Positions 19,641 to 28,629 of a DNA stretch of 43,156 nucleotides are shown piece after piece. Made by a program: the position numbers and the translations under genes. Each line of letters starts with the position of its first letter. Position 1 is the stretch's first letter. Under the pieces are notes generated by a model, which did not search any database, was not told the origin of the DNA, and saw only the letters and a list, made by a program, of their open reading frames with translations. Source of the DNA: Rhodospirillales bacterium (GTDB taxonomy: Bacteria > Pseudomonadota > Alphaproteobacteria > Acetobacterales > Acetobacteraceae); contig CANFKS010000025.1 of the NCBI GenBank assembly GCA_947447625.1, positions 1 to 43,156 on the forward strand, read 5' to 3'.

Positions 19641-20297
19641 ATGGCTGAGGTAACCCTGTTCATGGCCAACGGCACCATCCACCTTCACCGGCATGACCTG
19701 CCGGATGGTCTTTCGCTCGGCCCTGTGGTGGCGGTCGATACCGAAACCATGGGCCTTAATCCTCATCGGGATCGTCTCTGCCTGGTCCAGCTTTCCTCCG
19801 GCGACGGCACCGCCCATCTCGTGCAGATCCTCCCGCGCGGGCTTGGCGGGCGCGGCTATGATGCGCCGAACCTCGCGCGCATGATGGCCGACCCGGCCGT
19901 CACCAAGCTGATGCATTTCGCCCGCTTCGATGTCGCCGTCCTGCAGCGCGCATTCGACATCACCTGCGCGCCCGTCAAATGCACCAAGATCGCCGCCAAG
20001 CTGGTTCGCACCTTCACCGACCGCCATGGCCTCAAGGACCTCTGCCGCGAGCTCGTGGGCGTCGACCTGTCCAAGCAGCAGCAGACCTCGGATTGGGGCA
20101 ACCCGGAACTCACCGCGGAACAGATGGCCTATGCCGCGTCGGACGTGCTGTATCTGCATGGCTTGTGGGCGAAACTCGAAGCCCTGTTGATCCGCGAAAA
20201 TCGTCTTGCTCTGGCCGAAGCGTGCTATCAATTCCTGCCTGACCGGTGCCGGCTCGATCTGCTCGGCTATGATCAGCAGGATATTTTCGCCCACTGA
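19641..20297 (+). CDS. rnd: ribonuclease D-like 3'-5' exonuclease
   Basis: The 218-residue protein has the DEDDy exonuclease core: Asp33 and Glu35 in VAVDTETMG, Asp97 in MHFARFD, and Tyr164 with Asp168 in YAASD. It lacks the C-terminal HRDC domains of E. coli RNase D, so it is the short form common in Alphaproteobacteria. RNase D trims the 3' ends of tRNA precursors and other structured RNAs. It lies 46 bp after a tRNA gene with no obvious terminator between, so it may be partly read from the tRNA promoter. Confidence 0.9.
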   Translation: MAEVTLFMANGTIHLHRHDLPDGLSLGPVVAVDTETMGLNPHRDRLCLVQLSSGDGTAHLVQILPRGLGGRGYDAPNLARMMADPAVTKLMHFARFDVAVLQRAFDITCAPVKCTKIAAKLVRTFTDRHGLKDLCRELVGVDLSKQQQTSDWGNPELTAEQMAYAASDVLYLHGLWAKLEALLIRENRLALAEACYQFLPDRCRLDLLGYDQQDIFAH

Positions 20298-20319
20298 GGC
20301 CAGATAACGGAACATTGCG

Positions 20320-20349
20320 TTGACCGGGCGCGGCGCGATTTCCTAAATC
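20320..20349 (+). promoter_or_regulatory. candidate promoter of the kdsD-lpt operon
   Basis: TTGACC (20320-20325), an 18-bp spacer and TAAATC (20344-20349) lie 27 bases before the kdsD start, in the 79-bp gap after the RNase D gene. Confidence 0.45.
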
Positions 20350-20376
20350 CGTAACATACGTCGTCCGGACCGAAGC

Positions 20377-21381
20377 ATGACCGCCGCGCTCGCCGCACCA
20401 ACCGTTTCCGCTCACGGGTCTATTGATGATCTCAAGGTTGCCCGCGACGTGCTGGCCACCGAGGCGGCCGGTCTGCGTGCCCTTTCCGACGCGCTCGATC
20501 ACCATTTCGCCGCCGCGATCGATCTGCTGAACGGTGCCACCGGGCGCATCGTGGTCTCCGGCATGGGCAAATCGGGCCATGTTGCCCGCAAGATTGCTGC
20601 CACCATGGCCTCGACCGGAACCCCCGCCCTCTTTGTTCACCCCGCCGAGGCCTCGCATGGCGACCTGGGCATGATCGTCCCCGGCGACGCTGTCCTGGCG
20701 CTTTCCAATTCCGGGGAAACCGCCGAACTCGCGGATCTCATCGCCCATACCCGCCGCTTCGGCCTGTCCCTTGTCGGCATCACCGGGCGCGCCCGCAGCA
20801 CGCTGGCCATGGCCGCCGACGTCGCGCTCGTTCTGCCGCCGAGTGCGGAGGCCTGCCCGATGGGCCTGGCGCCGACCACATCGACCACCATGCAGATGGC
20901 CCTCGGCGATGCCCTCGCCGTCGCCCTGCTCACCCGGCGCGGCTTCGGGGCGGCTGATTTTCGGCAATTTCATCCTGGTGGCCGGCTGGGTGCCCGCCTG
21001 CGCCAGGTCCGCGACCTGATGCATGGCGCGGGCGAACTCCCCCTCGCCCCGCTGGGCACCACGGTGCGCGATGCCATCCTTGTCATGTCCGCCGCCCGCT
21101 TCGGCTGCGTCGGCATCACCGGCCCGGACGGCGTGCTTCACGGTATCGTGACCGACGGCGACCTCCGCCGGGCCCTTGGCCCTGACCTGCTCGACGCCAC
21201 TGTCGAGCGCATCATGACCCGCAACCCCCGCATCATCGCCCCCGAGGCGCTGGCCGCCGAGGCGCTGCACGTCATGAACCTGCGCGATCGCCCGATCACC
21301 GCCCTTTTTGTGATCGATCCCGACGGCAAGCCGGTCGGTCTGCTTCATATGCATGACCTGCTGAGAGCAGGGATGGCATGA
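20377..21381 (+). CDS. kdsD: D-arabinose-5-phosphate isomerase, KpsF/GutQ family
   Basis: The enzyme interconverts ribulose-5-phosphate and arabinose-5-phosphate, the first step toward KDO for the LPS inner core. The 334 residues hold an N-terminal SIS domain with RIVVSGMGKSGHVARKIAATM (about residues 50-70) and ASHGDLGMI, then two CBS domains (about 205-325). The motif SAEACPMGLAPTTSTTMQMALGDALA is characteristic. The last four bases overlap lptC (ATGA), so KDO synthesis is coupled to LPS export genes. Confidence 0.95.
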   Translation: MTAALAAPTVSAHGSIDDLKVARDVLATEAAGLRALSDALDHHFAAAIDLLNGATGRIVVSGMGKSGHVARKIAATMASTGTPALFVHPAEASHGDLGMIVPGDAVLALSNSGETAELADLIAHTRRFGLSLVGITGRARSTLAMAADVALVLPPSAEACPMGLAPTTSTTMQMALGDALAVALLTRRGFGAADFRQFHPGGRLGARLRQVRDLMHGAGELPLAPLGTTVRDAILVMSAARFGCVGITGPDGVLHGIVTDGDLRRALGPDLLDATVERIMTRNPRIIAPEALAAEALHVMNLRDRPITALFVIDPDGKPVGLLHMHDLLRAGMA

Positions 21382-22046
21382 GCGGCGCCACCCCGTCGCG
21401 CAGGCCGCCCTTCCCCCGGCCGGACCGGCTAGCGGCCGGACGGGGCCGGACGCCGACGGCACGTTCGATCGGCCGCCGGCGCATCCTCGTCGGCCTCGCC
21501 AAGCGCGCACTCCCCCTTGCCGCCCTTGCGCTGCTGAGCCTCGTCGCCCTGTGGCCCGAAATCGTCCAGCAGGTGGACCGTGCCCGCCTGATCTATCGCC
21601 ACGCCGGCTTCGTCCCTGAAAGCGGCGTTCTCACCGCGCCGCGCTACCGCGGGGAGGACGAGAACCGCCAAACCTATACCCTCACGGCCACCACCGCCCG
21701 CCAGATCGGCGCTGACCGGATCGACCTCGTCGGCCCCGTCGGTGACATCGCCCCGAGCGGCGGCGGCTGGATCCATGTCGCCAGCGCTGCCGGCACCTAC
21801 ATGCAAAAGGCCGGACAGCTCGACCTGTCCGGCGAAGTCGTGCTCTATCGGGACGACGGCACCATGCTCATCTCCGCGAGCGCCACCCTCGACCTGCGCG
21901 CCGGCGTCGCCGCCGGGGGCGTTCCGGTCCGGATCGAGGGTCCGTTCGGCACCATGGATGCCCAGGGCTTCACCATCACCGAGCGCGGCCGCGTTGCGCA
22001 ATTCGCCGGCCCCGCCCGGCTTGTGCTGAACGGGGGCAAACCATGA
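21378..22046 (+). CDS. lptC: LPS export protein LptC
   Basis: This bitopic inner-membrane protein bridges the LptB2FG transporter to LptA. The 222-residue product has a basic, Pro/Arg-rich cytoplasmic N-terminus of about 40 residues, one membrane segment (LALLSLVALWP region, about 45-62), and a periplasmic beta-jellyroll with GVLTAPRYRGEDENRQTYTLTA and YMQKAGQLDLSGEVVLYRDDGT. The N-terminus is longer than in E. coli LptC (191 residues). It overlaps kdsD before it and lptA after it by four bases each. Confidence 0.9.
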   Translation: MSGATPSRRPPFPRPDRLAAGRGRTPTARSIGRRRILVGLAKRALPLAALALLSLVALWPEIVQQVDRARLIYRHAGFVPESGVLTAPRYRGEDENRQTYTLTATTARQIGADRIDLVGPVGDIAPSGGGWIHVASAAGTYMQKAGQLDLSGEVVLYRDDGTMLISASATLDLRAGVAAGGVPVRIEGPFGTMDAQGFTITERGRVAQFAGPARLVLNGGKP

Positions 22047-22990
22047 AGCGTATTCTCGGCCTGATCCTCGCCTGCGTCCCCATATCGGCCATCGCGCAGC
22101 CCATCGACCTCACCCGTGGCGGCCCGATCGACGTGACTGCCGCCGGCGGCTTCGAGTGGCATGACCAGGAGCAGCAGGTCATCGCCTATGGCGATGCGCG
22201 CGCCGTCCGCCAGGATGCCACCATCCTGGCGGACCGCCTCATCGCCCATTATCGCAAGAGGGCTGGGGCCTCCACCGGCACGCCGCCCGCCAGCGCAGGG
22301 GCCGACCAGGGCGGCAACGAGATCTATCGCCTCGAAGCCACCGGCCATGTTCGCATCGTCACCCCAACCGACGAGGCGGTCGGCGATCACGCGATCTACG
22401 ACATCGATCAGGCCGTCCTGGTGATGACCGGCGGGGCGCTGCGCCTCACCACGCCGCAACAGATCGTCACCGCGCGGGACTCCCTCGAATACTGGTCCGA
22501 CAGGAAAATGGCCGTGGCCCGGGGCGCCGCCGTCGTCGTTACCGCTGATGGCAAGCGTGTCAGCGCCGACACCCTGGTCGCCTATACCCAGACGCCGCCA
22601 CCCGACGGCGCCAAACCCGCCGCCAAACCCCAGCCCGCTGCCGCCGCCAAGACCGACCCCGCAACCGCCGGCAAGCTGGAACGCATCGAAGCCTTCGGTA
22701 ACGTCGAACTGCGCACGGTGGCGGATATCGTGCGGGGCGAACGCGCCGTCTACGTCCAGGACACCGGCATGGCCCGCATCGTCGGCGCCGTGCGCATCAC
22801 CCACGGGCAGACCCAGATCAACGGCCCGGCCGCCGACGTGAATATGAAAACCGGCATCGCCCACATGACCGCCGCCCCCGGCGGACGTGTCCAGGGCCTG
22901 ATCGTGCCGAACGACGCGCAACCCCCGTCCACCGGCGGCACGACGAAGCCGGCGGCCACGCCGGCCAAGCCTGGAGCAAAGAAGCCGTGA
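22043..22990 (+). CDS. lptA: LPS transport periplasmic protein LptA
   Basis: The 315-residue protein has a signal peptide ([19 protein letters not shown]) and OstA/LptA repeats that build the periplasmic beta-jellyroll bridge: [42 protein letters not shown] and a matching second half with [16 protein letters not shown]. It is much longer than E. coli LptA (185 residues). An Ala/Pro/Lys linker near residues 190-210 and a Pro/Ala/Lys-rich tail add length. The stop overlaps the GTG start of lptB. Confidence 0.9.
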   Translation: MKRILGLILACVPISAIAQPIDLTRGGPIDVTAAGGFEWHDQEQQVIAYGDARAVRQDATILADRLIAHYRKRAGASTGTPPASAGADQGGNEIYRLEATGHVRIVTPTDEAVGDHAIYDIDQAVLVMTGGALRLTTPQQIVTARDSLEYWSDRKMAVARGAAVVVTADGKRVSADTLVAYTQTPPPDGAKPAAKPQPAAAAKTDPATAGKLERIEAFGNVELRTVADIVRGERAVYVQDTGMARIVGAVRITHGQTQINGPAADVNMKTGIAHMTAAPGGRVQGLIVPNDAQPPSTGGTTKPAATPAKPGAKKP

Positions 22991-23736
22991 CCGAGTTGCA
23001 CGTTCTCGAAGGCTCCGGCGGCCTGGTCGCCACCGCCGTCGGCAAGACCTACCGCAAGCGCCCCGTGGTGCGGAGCGTCTCGGTCTCGGTCCGCCGCGGC
23101 GAAGTCGTCGGCCTGCTGGGTCCCAACGGCGCCGGCAAAACGACAACCTTTTATATGATCGTGGGCCTCGTGCGGCCCGATTCCGGGAGCATCACGCTGG
23201 ACGGGCACGATATCACCGGCCTGCCGATGTTCCGCCGCGCCCGCCTCGGCATCGGCTACCTGCCGCAGGAGGCGAGCGTCTTCCGCGGCCTTACCGTCGA
23301 ACAGAACATCATGGCCACGCTCGAAGTGGTCGAGGGCGATCCCGATCGCCGCGCGGAACGGCTCGACGGCCTACTCGCGGAATTCGGCATCATGCATCTG
23401 CGCCGCACCACCGCCCTCGCTTTGTCCGGCGGCGAGCGCCGCCGCGTGGAAATCGCCCGCGCGCTTGCCACCCAGCCCAGCTACATCCTGCTTGACGAAC
23501 CCCTCGCCGGCATTGATCCGATCGCCGTCGGCGAAATCCGCGACCTCGTCGCCCACCTCAAGGACCGCGGCATCGGCGTGCTGATCACCGATCACAATGT
23601 TCGAGAAACCCTTGAAATCATTGACCGTGCCTATATCATGCATGACGGGCAGGTGCTGATGGAGGGCCGCCCCGAGGAAGTCGTCGCCCATGCCGATGTG
23701 CGCCGGGTCTATCTCGGCGAACGGTTCAGCCTCTGA
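22987..23736 (+). CDS. lptB: LPS export ABC transporter ATPase LptB
   Basis: The 249-residue cytoplasmic ATPase powers LPS extraction with LptFG. Walker A GPNGAGKT is at residues 45-52, the Q-loop in YLPQEASVF (91-99), signature LSGGE at 146-150, Walker B YILLDEP at 166-172, and the switch His in [10 protein letters not shown]. The start is GTG, overlapping the lptA stop. The stop overlaps the next start (TGATG), extending the coupled run. Confidence 0.97.
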   Translation: MTELHVLEGSGGLVATAVGKTYRKRPVVRSVSVSVRRGEVVGLLGPNGAGKTTTFYMIVGLVRPDSGSITLDGHDITGLPMFRRARLGIGYLPQEASVFRGLTVEQNIMATLEVVEGDPDRRAERLDGLLAEFGIMHLRRTTALALSGGERRRVEIARALATQPSYILLDEPLAGIDPIAVGEIRDLVAHLKDRGIGVLITDHNVRETLEIIDRAYIMHDGQVLMEGRPEEVVAHADVRRVYLGERFSL

Positions 23737-23960
23737 TGTCGTCCGGCACCATCGGCCATAACGGCGGCCCGCCCATCGAACCCGAGGAAGATCCCGGCGC
23801 CGTTTCCTGGCGTTCCTATGTCTGGCGGCGCGCCCATCAGCGCGCCTGGAAAACCCCGCCCCGCGAAATCGCCCTGCGCCGCCTCGCTTGCGCCGAGGAA
23901 CTCGGTATCTCGTACCACGAATACACGCTCGAACTGAAGGAACGCGGCCGCCACCTGTGA
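23736..23960 (+). CDS. conserved small protein between lptB and rpoN
   Basis: The 74-residue product has no signal peptide or membrane segment. It begins [16 protein letters not shown], a short motif also seen at the start of other small alphaproteobacterial proteins. A basic, helical part follows: WRRAHQRAWKTPPREIALRRLACAEELGISYHEYTLELKERG. The ATG overlaps the lptB stop, which implies co-translation. I do not know a function. The basic helix-turn-helix-like spacing could bind nucleic acid or the ribosome, but that is a guess. Confidence 0.78.
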   Translation: MSSGTIGHNGGPPIEPEEDPGAVSWRSYVWRRAHQRAWKTPPREIALRRLACAEELGISYHEYTLELKERGRHL

Positions 23961-23971
23961 GACCCGGCGTT

Positions 23972-23991
23972 AACGGTCCGTAAAGACCGTT
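23972..23991 (+). other. small stem-loop before rpoN
   Basis: AACGGTC (23972-23978) and GACCGTT (23985-23991) can form a 7-bp stem with loop CGTAAA. It has no T run; it could be an attenuator or a processing site in the 158-bp gap upstream of rpoN. Confidence 0.35.
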
Positions 23992-24118
23992 GCGCGTATT
24001 TCGATCGGCATGTCCCGCTCCAAGCACGATTCTTGCTTGCCACCTGAAGCCGTCCGCGCTGCAGTGCGACAAGCATGACCGAAACGCAATTTCCCTCCAC
24101 CGCATGCGGGGCGCCCTG

Positions 24119-25606
24119 ATGGGAATGGGCCCACGCCTCGATCTTCGCCAGGCGCAATCGCTGGTGATGACGCCGCAACTGCGGCAGGCGATCCAGTTGC
24201 TGCAATTCAACAATCTGGAAGCCGCGGCCTTCGTCGAACAGGAGCTTGAACGCAACCCGCTGCTGGAGCGCGACGAAGGCGCCAGCGGACGCATCGGCGA
24301 ACGCGCGGCGATCGACCAGCGCGAAATCCTGCCCGCGCCGCGGGACACCGCCGATCAGGTCAGCCGCGAAATCCTGCCCGCCGAGGGCGCCGGCCCGCTC
24401 GATCAGGCCGAGTATGCCGAACCCTACGATCCCGGCGGCGCGTCGGACGGCGTGCGCACCGGCGCTTCCAGCGCCACCGCCTTCGAAAGCGATGATCGCG
24501 GCATCGACGACCTCGCCCAGAGCCACGCCACGTTGCGCGACCATCTGAGCGAACAGGTCCGCCTCTCTTTCGCCAGCCCCGTCGAGCGCACCATCGGGGC
24601 GGCCATGATCGCGCTGATGGAACCCACCGGCCGGTTGAATGTCGACACTGCCGCCCTCGCCAAAGTGCTCGGCAGCACCGGGGCCGTGGTCGAACACGTC
24701 CGCCAGCGCCTCATGCGCTTCGACCCCACCGGCATTTGTGCGCGAGATCTGAAGGAATGCCTCGCCGTCCAGCTCGCCGAAAAAAACCGGCTCGATCCCG
24801 CGATGGCCGCCCTGCTCGATCATCTCGACCTCGTTGCCCGCCGCGATACCAGGCGCCTGATGGCTGCCTGCGGGGTCGATGCGTCCGACATCAACGACAT
24901 GATCGCCGAGCTCCGCCGGCTCGACCCCAAGCCGGGCGCGATCTGGAACGAAGCCACCCCACAGACCCTGATCCCCGACGTCCTGATGCGCGCGGCCCCC
25001 GATGGCAGCTGGCTGCTTGAACTCAACCCCGAAACCTTGCCCCGCATCCTGGTCAACCAATCCTATACCGCCCGCGTCCTGCCGCGCGCCTCCAAGGAGG
25101 ACAAGGCGTTCCTCACGGACAAGCTGCAAACCGCCAACTGGCTCGTCAAATCCCTCCAGCAGCGCGCCCAGACCATCCTCAAGGTCGCCGCCGAAATCGT
25201 CCGCCAGCAGGACGGTTTTTTCCGCCATGGCGTCAGCCACCTGCGCCCCATCATTCTGCGGGACGTCGCCGGCGCGGTGGAACTCCACGAAAGCACTGTC
25301 AGCCGCGTCACTGCGAACAAATACATCGCCACCCCCCGCGGCATCTTCGAGCTCAAGTATTTTTTCACCACTGCCATTCAAGGGACGGGTGGTGGAGACA
25401 GCCACAGTGCCGAGACAATCCGGCACAGGATCAAGCACCTGGTGGATGCGGAGCCTGACGGTGATGTGTTGAGCGATGACGCGATTGTCGAAATTTTAAG
25501 GCGGGAAGGCGTGGACATTGCACGACGAACCGTGGCCAAATACCGCAACGCGTTGCGTATCCCAAGCTCAGTGCAACGCAAACGGGAGAAGGCCGTGCCG
25601 GCCTGA
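24119..25606 (+). CDS. rpoN: RNA polymerase sigma-54 factor
   Basis: The 495-residue alternative sigma factor directs polymerase to -24/-12 promoters with enhancer-binding activators. The N-terminal activator region MGPRLDLRQAQSLVMTPQLRQAIQLLQFNN, the core-binding region with LEPTGRLN-like and RFDPTGICARDLKECLAVQL text, the helix-turn-helix (ELHESTVSRVTANKYIATPRG), and the RpoN box ARRTVAKYR near the C-terminus are all present. ATG 24119 matches the family N-terminus but has no strong ribosome site; 24104 is an alternative. It is followed by hpf, a common rpoN neighbour. Confidence 0.95.
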   Translation: MGMGPRLDLRQAQSLVMTPQLRQAIQLLQFNNLEAAAFVEQELERNPLLERDEGASGRIGERAAIDQREILPAPRDTADQVSREILPAEGAGPLDQAEYAEPYDPGGASDGVRTGASSATAFESDDRGIDDLAQSHATLRDHLSEQVRLSFASPVERTIGAAMIALMEPTGRLNVDTAALAKVLGSTGAVVEHVRQRLMRFDPTGICARDLKECLAVQLAEKNRLDPAMAALLDHLDLVARRDTRRLMAACGVDASDINDMIAELRRLDPKPGAIWNEATPQTLIPDVLMRAAPDGSWLLELNPETLPRILVNQSYTARVLPRASKEDKAFLTDKLQTANWLVKSLQQRAQTILKVAAEIVRQQDGFFRHGVSHLRPIILRDVAGAVELHESTVSRVTANKYIATPRGIFELKYFFTTAIQGTGGGDSHSAETIRHRIKHLVDAEPDGDVLSDDAIVEILRREGVDIARRTVAKYRNALRIPSSVQRKREKAVPA

Positions 25607-25706
25607 TCAATCCGCCCGTGTCAGAGCAGGCCCATCCAGCGTCGCGGGCCCGGTCTGGCCCCCGCGCGCCGGCAGGCGGTCCCGAACACCGACGTGAGGA
25701 CCGACC

Positions 25707-26300
25707 ATGCAAATCACGGTCTCTGGCAAGCAGGTTGAACTTTCCGAAGCGCTGAAGGTGCGCGTCAACACCGCTTTGACCACCATCACCGGCAAATACT
25801 TCGATCACGCGCAGGAAGCGCATATCACGTTCAGCCGGGCGCGTTCGTTTTTTACCTGTGATATCAACATCCATGCGGCGCGTGGGCTCGTGCTGCGTGG
25901 CGAAGGCGAAGCGGCGGACGCCAATGCCGCCTTCGATGACGCTGCCGAGCATATCGCCAAACGCCTGCGCCGCTACCGCAGGCGCGTGAATGACCACGCC
26001 CGTGACGCCAGCCAGCGCGAACGACCGCAAAACGCCCGGCAATACGTTCTGCGCCAGGAGGAGGAGGAACCGCAGGACATATCGGTCGACACCGCCGTCC
26101 AGGCCGTCACCTACGCCACCGTGGTCGCTGAAACCGGCACCCATATAGCCAGCCTGTCCGTGAGCGACGCCGTCATGCGGATGGACCTTGCGGACCAGCC
26201 GGTCCTGATGTTCCGCAACCGCACCACCAACGAGTTGAACGTGGTCTATCGCCGCAGTGATGGCCATATCGGCTGGATCGACCCGGCGGCATCGGGTTAA
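25707..26300 (+). CDS. hpf: ribosome hibernation promoting factor, long form
   Basis: The 197-residue product has the N-terminal HPF/RaiA domain (MQITVSGKQVELSEALKVRVN to about residue 100), an acidic linker (QEEEEPQD) and the C-terminal dimerisation domain (VMRMDLADQPVLMFRNRTTNELNVVYRRSDGHIGWID). Long HPF alone can form 100S ribosome dimers. GTGAGGA precedes the ATG. The gene follows rpoN as in many proteobacteria, but the usual ptsN does not follow; a strong terminator does. Confidence 0.95.
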   Translation: MQITVSGKQVELSEALKVRVNTALTTITGKYFDHAQEAHITFSRARSFFTCDINIHAARGLVLRGEGEAADANAAFDDAAEHIAKRLRRYRRRVNDHARDASQRERPQNARQYVLRQEEEEPQDISVDTAVQAVTYATVVAETGTHIASLSVSDAVMRMDLADQPVLMFRNRTTNELNVVYRRSDGHIGWIDPAASG

Positions 26301-26318
26301 CCCGCGTCACCTCCCGAC

Positions 26319-26354
26319 AAAACGCCCCTCCCGGTCACCCGGGAGGGGCGTTTT
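26319..26354. terminator. bidirectional intrinsic terminator after hpf
   Basis: A perfect 16-bp inverted repeat (26319-26334 with 26339-26354) with loop TCAC, flanked by AAAA and TTTT, works for hpf on the plus strand. It also serves the convergent hydratase gene on the minus strand. Confidence 0.92.
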
Positions 26355-26387
26355 CAACCCAGATCGGCCGCCGGATCAGCCGCCGGA

Positions 26388-27134
26388 TCAGCCGTAGGTG
26401 ACAACCACGTCACCAAACCCGCTGAACCGCGTCGTCACCACCGCATGCGCCGCCACCCGGTTGGCCCCGGTCCATGACCCGCAGGTCACGAACTGCCCGG
26501 CCTTCAGCCCGCCGGCCCATGTTGCGCCCTCATTGGCCATCCACATCACCTGCGCCACCAGATCGCCCGCCGGATGCCCGGTCCGCCCGGCATTATGGGT
26601 GCCATCGACGCTCTGCTCGCAGGTCACGCCCGCGAGGTCGATCGCCTGCCAATCCTCCCGCCCCGGCCCATAGATCAGCCCGCCATGCGATTGCGTGTCC
26701 GCGATCTGGGAGAACATGTCGATCGTCGTGGGCTCGACATAGCGCGACTCGCACGCCTCGATCACCGGATGGATCGCCACGATTGCCGCGGCCACCTCGT
26801 CGCGCGTATAGGGCGTGCCCCGTGGCGGGAGGTCCGTACCGATCCGGGCGCACAACTCGCTCTCCACGATGCGCAGCGCCTGCGGCCCCGGCGTGAGCGT
26901 GCACGGCGCGGCCTGGATCCCCGAAGCCGGCAGCGCGCCGCACATCGGTGCCGCCCCATCCGCGCCGAACGGGCTCACCTTCCACCCCCCGATCGCCCCG
27001 AGCGATGCCGCCACCTTGTGCTGGATCGCATAAGCCGCCGCACGATCCGCGGGCTTCAGCGCATCGGGCAGCGCCGTCAGCCGTTTCGAAGGATCGCGGC
27101 GGGCGGCCAACAGCAGGGATGCGGCGTCGGTCAT
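26388..27134 (-). CDS. 2-keto-4-pentenoate hydratase-like protein (FAH superfamily)
   Basis: The 248-residue product resembles MhpD-type hydratases, which add water to 2-hydroxypenta-2,4-dienoates in aromatic meta-cleavage pathways. Landmarks are IGGWKVSPFGADG, RIVESELCARIGTDLPPRG (the ExE region that binds metal), AIHPVIEACESRY and the C-terminal GLKAGQFVTCGSWTG. No other aromatic-degradation gene is nearby, so the substrate is open; a FAH-family decarboxylase is also possible. AGAGGAAA precedes ATG 27134. A short tandem duplication GCCGCCGGATCA lies over the stop region. Confidence 0.83.
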   Translation of the reverse strand: MTDAASLLLAARRDPSKRLTALPDALKPADRAAAYAIQHKVAASLGAIGGWKVSPFGADGAAPMCGALPASGIQAAPCTLTPGPQALRIVESELCARIGTDLPPRGTPYTRDEVAAAIVAIHPVIEACESRYVEPTTIDMFSQIADTQSHGGLIYGPGREDWQAIDLAGVTCEQSVDGTHNAGRTGHPAGDLVAQVMWMANEGATWAGGLKAGQFVTCGSWTGANRVAAHAVVTTRFSGFGDVVVTYG

Positions 27135-27245
27135 GGTATTTCCTCTCTATAATGAAGTCCGCCCGACCTAAGCATCGCCGCGCGGGCTTGTCCAACCGCC
27201 CCGACCACGCCAGAAAGCACCAACTCCAACCCGGGGACCCCAGCG

Positions 27246-27668
27246 ATGAGCGACGGCGTGTTTTTCGAGGACCTGGCGATCGGCCAGTCCGCCAGCATCG
27301 GCAAGACCATCACAGAGGCGGACATCCTGATGTTTGCCGCCGTCAGCATGGACACCAACCCGGTCCACCTCAACGCCGAGGTCGCTGCCGCCACCCAGTT
27401 CAAGGAGCGCATCGCCCACGGCATGCTCTCCGCTGGCCTGATCAGCGCCGTGCTCGGCACCAAACTGCCCGGACCGGGCTCGATCTACCTCGGCCAGACG
27501 CTGCGCTTCCGCCGCCCCGTCAAAATCGGCGATACCGTCACCGCCACCTGCGAAATCACCGCCATCGATCCTGTGAAAAAACAGGCGACCCTTAAAACCA
27601 CCTGCACCGTCGCGGGCAAAACCGTCATCGAAGGCGAAGCCGTCGTGCTGCCCCCGTCGCGCGGTTGA
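27246..27668 (+). CDS. MaoC-like (R)-specific enoyl-CoA hydratase
   Basis: The 140-residue single hot-dog domain has the hydratase-2 motif DTNPVHLNAEVAAATQFKERIAHGML, with the catalytic Asp and His in the expected places (about residues 36 and 41). Such PhaJ-like enzymes hydrate trans-2-enoyl-CoA to (R)-3-hydroxyacyl-CoA, feeding polyhydroxyalkanoate or fatty-acid metabolism. The stop overlaps the start of ribF by four bases, which couples two otherwise unrelated functions. It is divergent from the hydratase gene. Confidence 0.88.
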   Translation: MSDGVFFEDLAIGQSASIGKTITEADILMFAAVSMDTNPVHLNAEVAAATQFKERIAHGMLSAGLISAVLGTKLPGPGSIYLGQTLRFRRPVKIGDTVTATCEITAIDPVKKQATLKTTCTVAGKTVIEGEAVVLPPSRG

Positions 27669-28615
27669 GCGGGCGTCCCGTGCAGATCGTCCATCACTGG
27701 CAGAACCTCCCCGAGGCCGCCCGCGGCGCCGTCGTGGCGCTGGGCAATTTCGATGGCGTCCATCTCGGCCACGCCCACCTGCTCCGCACCGGTCACGCCG
27801 CCCGCCCCGAGGCGGCGCTCGCGGTGCTCACCTTCGAGCCACACCCCCGCGAGATCTTCCGCGCCGACGACCCGCCTTTCCGCCTGACCCTGCCGGCCGA
27901 ACGCGCCGCCGCCCTCAAACCGCTCGGCGTCTCCACCCTCTATGAACTGCCCTTCGACCGGGCGTTCAGCGCGATGACCGCCGAATCCTTCGTCACCGAC
28001 GTGCTCCACGCCGGCATCGGCGCTTGCCATCTGGTCTGCGGCCCCGACTTCGCCTTCGGCCATCGCCGCGGCGGCGACGCCGCCTTCCTCGCTGCCCGCG
28101 CCGAAGCCCTCGGCATCGGCCTGACCATCGTCCCCCCTTTGATGGACGCCGCGGGGCAGATCTCGTCCTCGCGCATCCGCCGCGCCCTGCAGGACGGCTA
28201 CCCCGAACGCGCCACCGCCAAACTGGGCCGCCCCTGGGCGATCCGCGGCGTCGTCGCCCATGGCGATGCGCGGGGGCGCACCATCGGCTTCCCCACCGCG
28301 AATATCGCGCTGGGCCACCATCTCGAACCCGCCCGCGGCGTCTATGCCGTGACCGTCACCCTCCCCGACGGGCGAACGGTTCATGGCGCCGCCAATATCG
28401 GCCGCCGCCCCACCGTCAATGCCGGCCCGGAAAGTCGCCTCGAGGTCAATTTGTTCGACTTCGCGGGCGACCTCTACGGCCAGGACCTCGCCGTGGCCCT
28501 GCACGCCTTCCTCCGCCCCGAACAGAAATTCTCGGGTCTGGACGAACTCCGCGCCCGCATAGCAGCCGATTGCATCGAAGCCCGCCGGATTCTTGACCTT
28601 GTGGCCCCGCTCTAG
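27665..28615 (+). CDS. ribF: bifunctional riboflavin kinase/FAD synthetase
   Basis: The 316-residue enzyme makes FMN and then FAD from riboflavin. The N-terminal nucleotidyltransferase has VALGNFDGVHLGH (about residues 23-35) and CGPDFAFGHRRGGD; the C-terminal kinase has GRTIGFPTANIAL, GVYAVTVTL and LEVNLFDFAGDLYG. There is no ATG: TTG 27665 overlaps the MaoC stop and GTG 27680 is an alternative start that removes five residues. ileS follows 138 bp downstream. Confidence 0.95.
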   Translation: MSGRPVQIVHHWQNLPEAARGAVVALGNFDGVHLGHAHLLRTGHAARPEAALAVLTFEPHPREIFRADDPPFRLTLPAERAAALKPLGVSTLYELPFDRAFSAMTAESFVTDVLHAGIGACHLVCGPDFAFGHRRGGDAAFLAARAEALGIGLTIVPPLMDAAGQISSSRIRRALQDGYPERATAKLGRPWAIRGVVAHGDARGRTIGFPTANIALGHHLEPARGVYAVTVTLPDGRTVHGAANIGRRPTVNAGPESRLEVNLFDFAGDLYGQDLAVALHAFLRPEQKFSGLDELRARIAADCIEARRILDLVAPL

Positions 28616-28623
28616 CGTATAGT
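28593..28623 (+). promoter_or_regulatory. candidate ileS promoter
   Basis: TTGACC (28593-28598) and TATAGT (28618-28623) are separated by 19 bp, longer than ideal. They straddle the ribF stop codon. Transcription would start near 28630. Confidence 0.4.
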
Positions 28624-28629
28624 CAGGTC

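Noticed and set aside
25607-25706. Sigma-54 promoter for hpf
   Set aside because: A TGGC is present but the GC/TTGC element at the right distance is not.
26890-26935. ASGIQAAPC in the hydratase, identical to residues before the repeats in the hypothetical protein at 471-1328
   Set aside because: The DNA similarity is about 18 of 24 bases in GC-rich codons and is not repeated; treated as chance.
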